DNA of 49,176 nt, from positions 1 to 49,176 of the forward strand of contig JAXLZK010000032.1 in NCBI GenBank assembly GCA_046350935.1. The letters are read 5' to 3'. Source of the stretch: Nitrobium sp046350935 (GTDB lineage: Bacteria > Nitrospirota > Thermodesulfovibrionia > Thermodesulfovibrionales > Dissulfurispiraceae). Each line of letters opens with the position of its first letter. Position 1 is the stretch's first letter. Below, piece by piece: positions 48,182 to 49,176 of this stretch. The translations under genes and the position numbers were made by a program. The notes beneath the pieces are model-generated. The model was not told the DNA's origin, ran no database searches, and worked only from the letters and a program-made list of their open reading frames with translations.

Positions 48182-49030
48182 TTACCTGTCGACGAGGAGG
48201 TTGTCGATCAGGCGGGTATTCCCCATCTTCACGGCAAGGGCGAGAAGGCTCCGTTTTCCTAATTCCGTCGCCTCCTCCAGCGTCGCCGGGTCATAGACGC
48301 CGGCGTACTGCACTTCGGAGAGAAGGGGCTCCTGCAGAAGCGCGGCGTGCATCCGCTTCGTGATCTCCCCCGGCAGGGCGGACGGTGAGGCGATCTCCTG
48401 CGCTGCGGCAAGGAGCGTTTTGTGGAGCACCGGGGCCGCTTTCCTCTCGGCGGGGCTGAGGTACGCATTCCGCGAGCTCAGGGCAAGTCCGTCGGATTCC
48501 CTGACCGTAGGGACAACCACCACCTCCACCCCCATGTTCAGGTCCTCCACCATCCGCTTGATGATGACCGTCTGCTGGTAATCCTTCTGCCCGAAGTACG
48601 CGCTGACGGGCCGGACAATGTGAAAGAGCTTGCACACCACCGTCGCCACCCCGGCGAAATGCCCGGGTCTGAAAGCGCCGCACAGCCTTTCCGACAGGGA
48701 ATTAACGGTGACCTTCGTGGAGAACGCCTCCGGGTACAGGGTAGAGGCTTCAGGGGCGAAGAGGATATCGACCCCCGCCTGACGGAGCTTTTCCCGGTCC
48801 CCTTCCATGTCACGGGGATACCGCTCGAAGTCCTCCCCCGGTCCGAATTGCAGGGGATTGACGAAAATACTCGCAACCACTACATCATTTTCGCTCCTCG
48901 CCCTCTTTACCAGGCTGAGGTGTCCCTCGTGCAAAGCGCCCATAGTGGGAACAAAACCGATTGATTTTCCCTGATAAAGCTGCCTTTTTGCCGTATCCTG
49001 CATTACCCGGAGCATACGTATGATTTCCAT
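48182..49030 (-). CDS. panC: Pantothenate synthetase
   Basis: A 282-residue cytoplasmic enzyme joining pantoate and beta-alanine with ATP to make pantothenate for coenzyme A. It has the class I nucleotidyltransferase fold: GFVPTMGALHEGHLSL with the HxGH motif (HEGH), ASIFVNPLQFGPGEDFERYP, FRPGHFAGVATVVCKLFHIV, YFGQKDYQQTVIIKRMV and the KMSKS-like SSRNAYLSP. The length is normal. The ATG at 49030 starts the usual N-terminal strand; a weak ribosome site precedes it. panB and panD are not in the window. Confidence 0.95.
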   Translation of the reverse strand: MEIIRMLRVMQDTAKRQLYQGKSIGFVPTMGALHEGHLSLVKRARSENDVVVASIFVNPLQFGPGEDFERYPRDMEGDREKLRQAGVDILFAPEASTLYPEAFSTKVTVNSLSERLCGAFRPGHFAGVATVVCKLFHIVRPVSAYFGQKDYQQTVIIKRMVEDLNMGVEVVVVPTVRESDGLALSSRNAYLSPAERKAAPVLHKTLLAAAQEIASPSALPGEITKRMHAALLQEPLLSEVQYAGVYDPATLEEATELGKRSLLALAVKMGNTRLIDNLLVDR

Positions 49031-49106
49031 ACTTTTTACTCTATATGACGCCGCCTCCGGGGGTCAAGCCGCAAAAAAGGAAGTGCAGGTATTGTTTAGA
49101 AATTGC

Positions 49107-49135
49107 TTGACAATAAAATTAACTTTGTATAAAAT
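49107..49135 (+). promoter_or_regulatory. Sigma-70-type promoter facing out of the window
   Basis: TTGACA (49107-49112), 17 bp, TAAAAT (49130-49135), in AT-rich DNA. It points right, away from panC, so the gene it serves begins beyond the window. Confidence 0.6.
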
Positions 49136-49176
49136 CTATTTACAAAAGACTAGCAGCTGTTTCAAAACTCTCTCTT

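Overview
The window comes from a diderm (Gram-negative) bacterium. The evidence is a tripartite RND efflux system, an outer-membrane beta-barrel, lipoprotein signals and a serine palmitoyltransferase-type gene. Gene content (copper genes, DUF2760/Hsp70 pair, PF04071 proteins, YHS-thioredoxin reductase) would fit Nitrospirota or Desulfobacterota, but no rRNA or other taxonomic marker is present, so that placement is inference. I recognise no tRNA, rRNA, CRISPR array or intact insertion sequence.

Left part (1-10.6 kb), a metal-stress island. A minus-strand block holds a Cu-type P-ATPase with an unusual CPD motif, a 20-residue Cys-rich leader peptide, several small membrane proteins, an isoprenylcysteine methyltransferase-like enzyme and a YHS-thioredoxin reductase fusion. 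galT lies beyond it. Then comes a gene graveyard (two histidine kinase tails, a second broken YHS copy) mixed with live small genes (SHOCT, PF04071 Cys-rich, a 32-residue membrane peptide), a frameshifted MerR-type regulator with a thioredoxin-like partner, a MITE-like element, a broken multicopper oxidase and two Met-rich lipoproteins.

10.7-14.2 kb, a plus-strand operon: CBM48 lipoprotein, ECF sigma factor, anti-sigma factor carrying a periplasmic CBM48 domain, a repeat-helical secreted protein and an outer-membrane beta-barrel. The set looks like a cell-surface signalling system of unknown stimulus and is the best candidate here for something undescribed.

14.8-22.4 kb: a second PF04071 protein, then a CusCBA-type copper efflux operon led by a YtkA/FixH-like protein and followed by a Cys-rich copper storage protein (Csp). 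Then a CHASE3/PAS/PAS/GAF/GGEEF diguanylate cyclase, a 6S RNA and a class A penicillin-binding protein.

27.5-29 kb is decayed. It holds a frameshifted thioredoxin/TPR gene whose CxxC nucleophile position is a UGA (possible selenocysteine) and a broken insertion sequence. A hemerythrin and the conserved trio DUF2760, Hsp70, Hsp70-DUF3731 follow.

35.4-49 kb: a housekeeping block on the minus strand (RodZ-like, RNase R, DUF2400), a beta-ketoacyl synthase, and a bacterial ceramide-type set on the minus strand (epimerase/CerR-like, Spt, GNAT-like acyltransferase). Then come a scrambled nfeD, a glgC with at least seven apparent G/C-run deletions, a GNAT acetyltransferase and panC. Frameshifts cluster in a few short tracts while long stretches are intact, so both local decay and local sequence error must be considered there.
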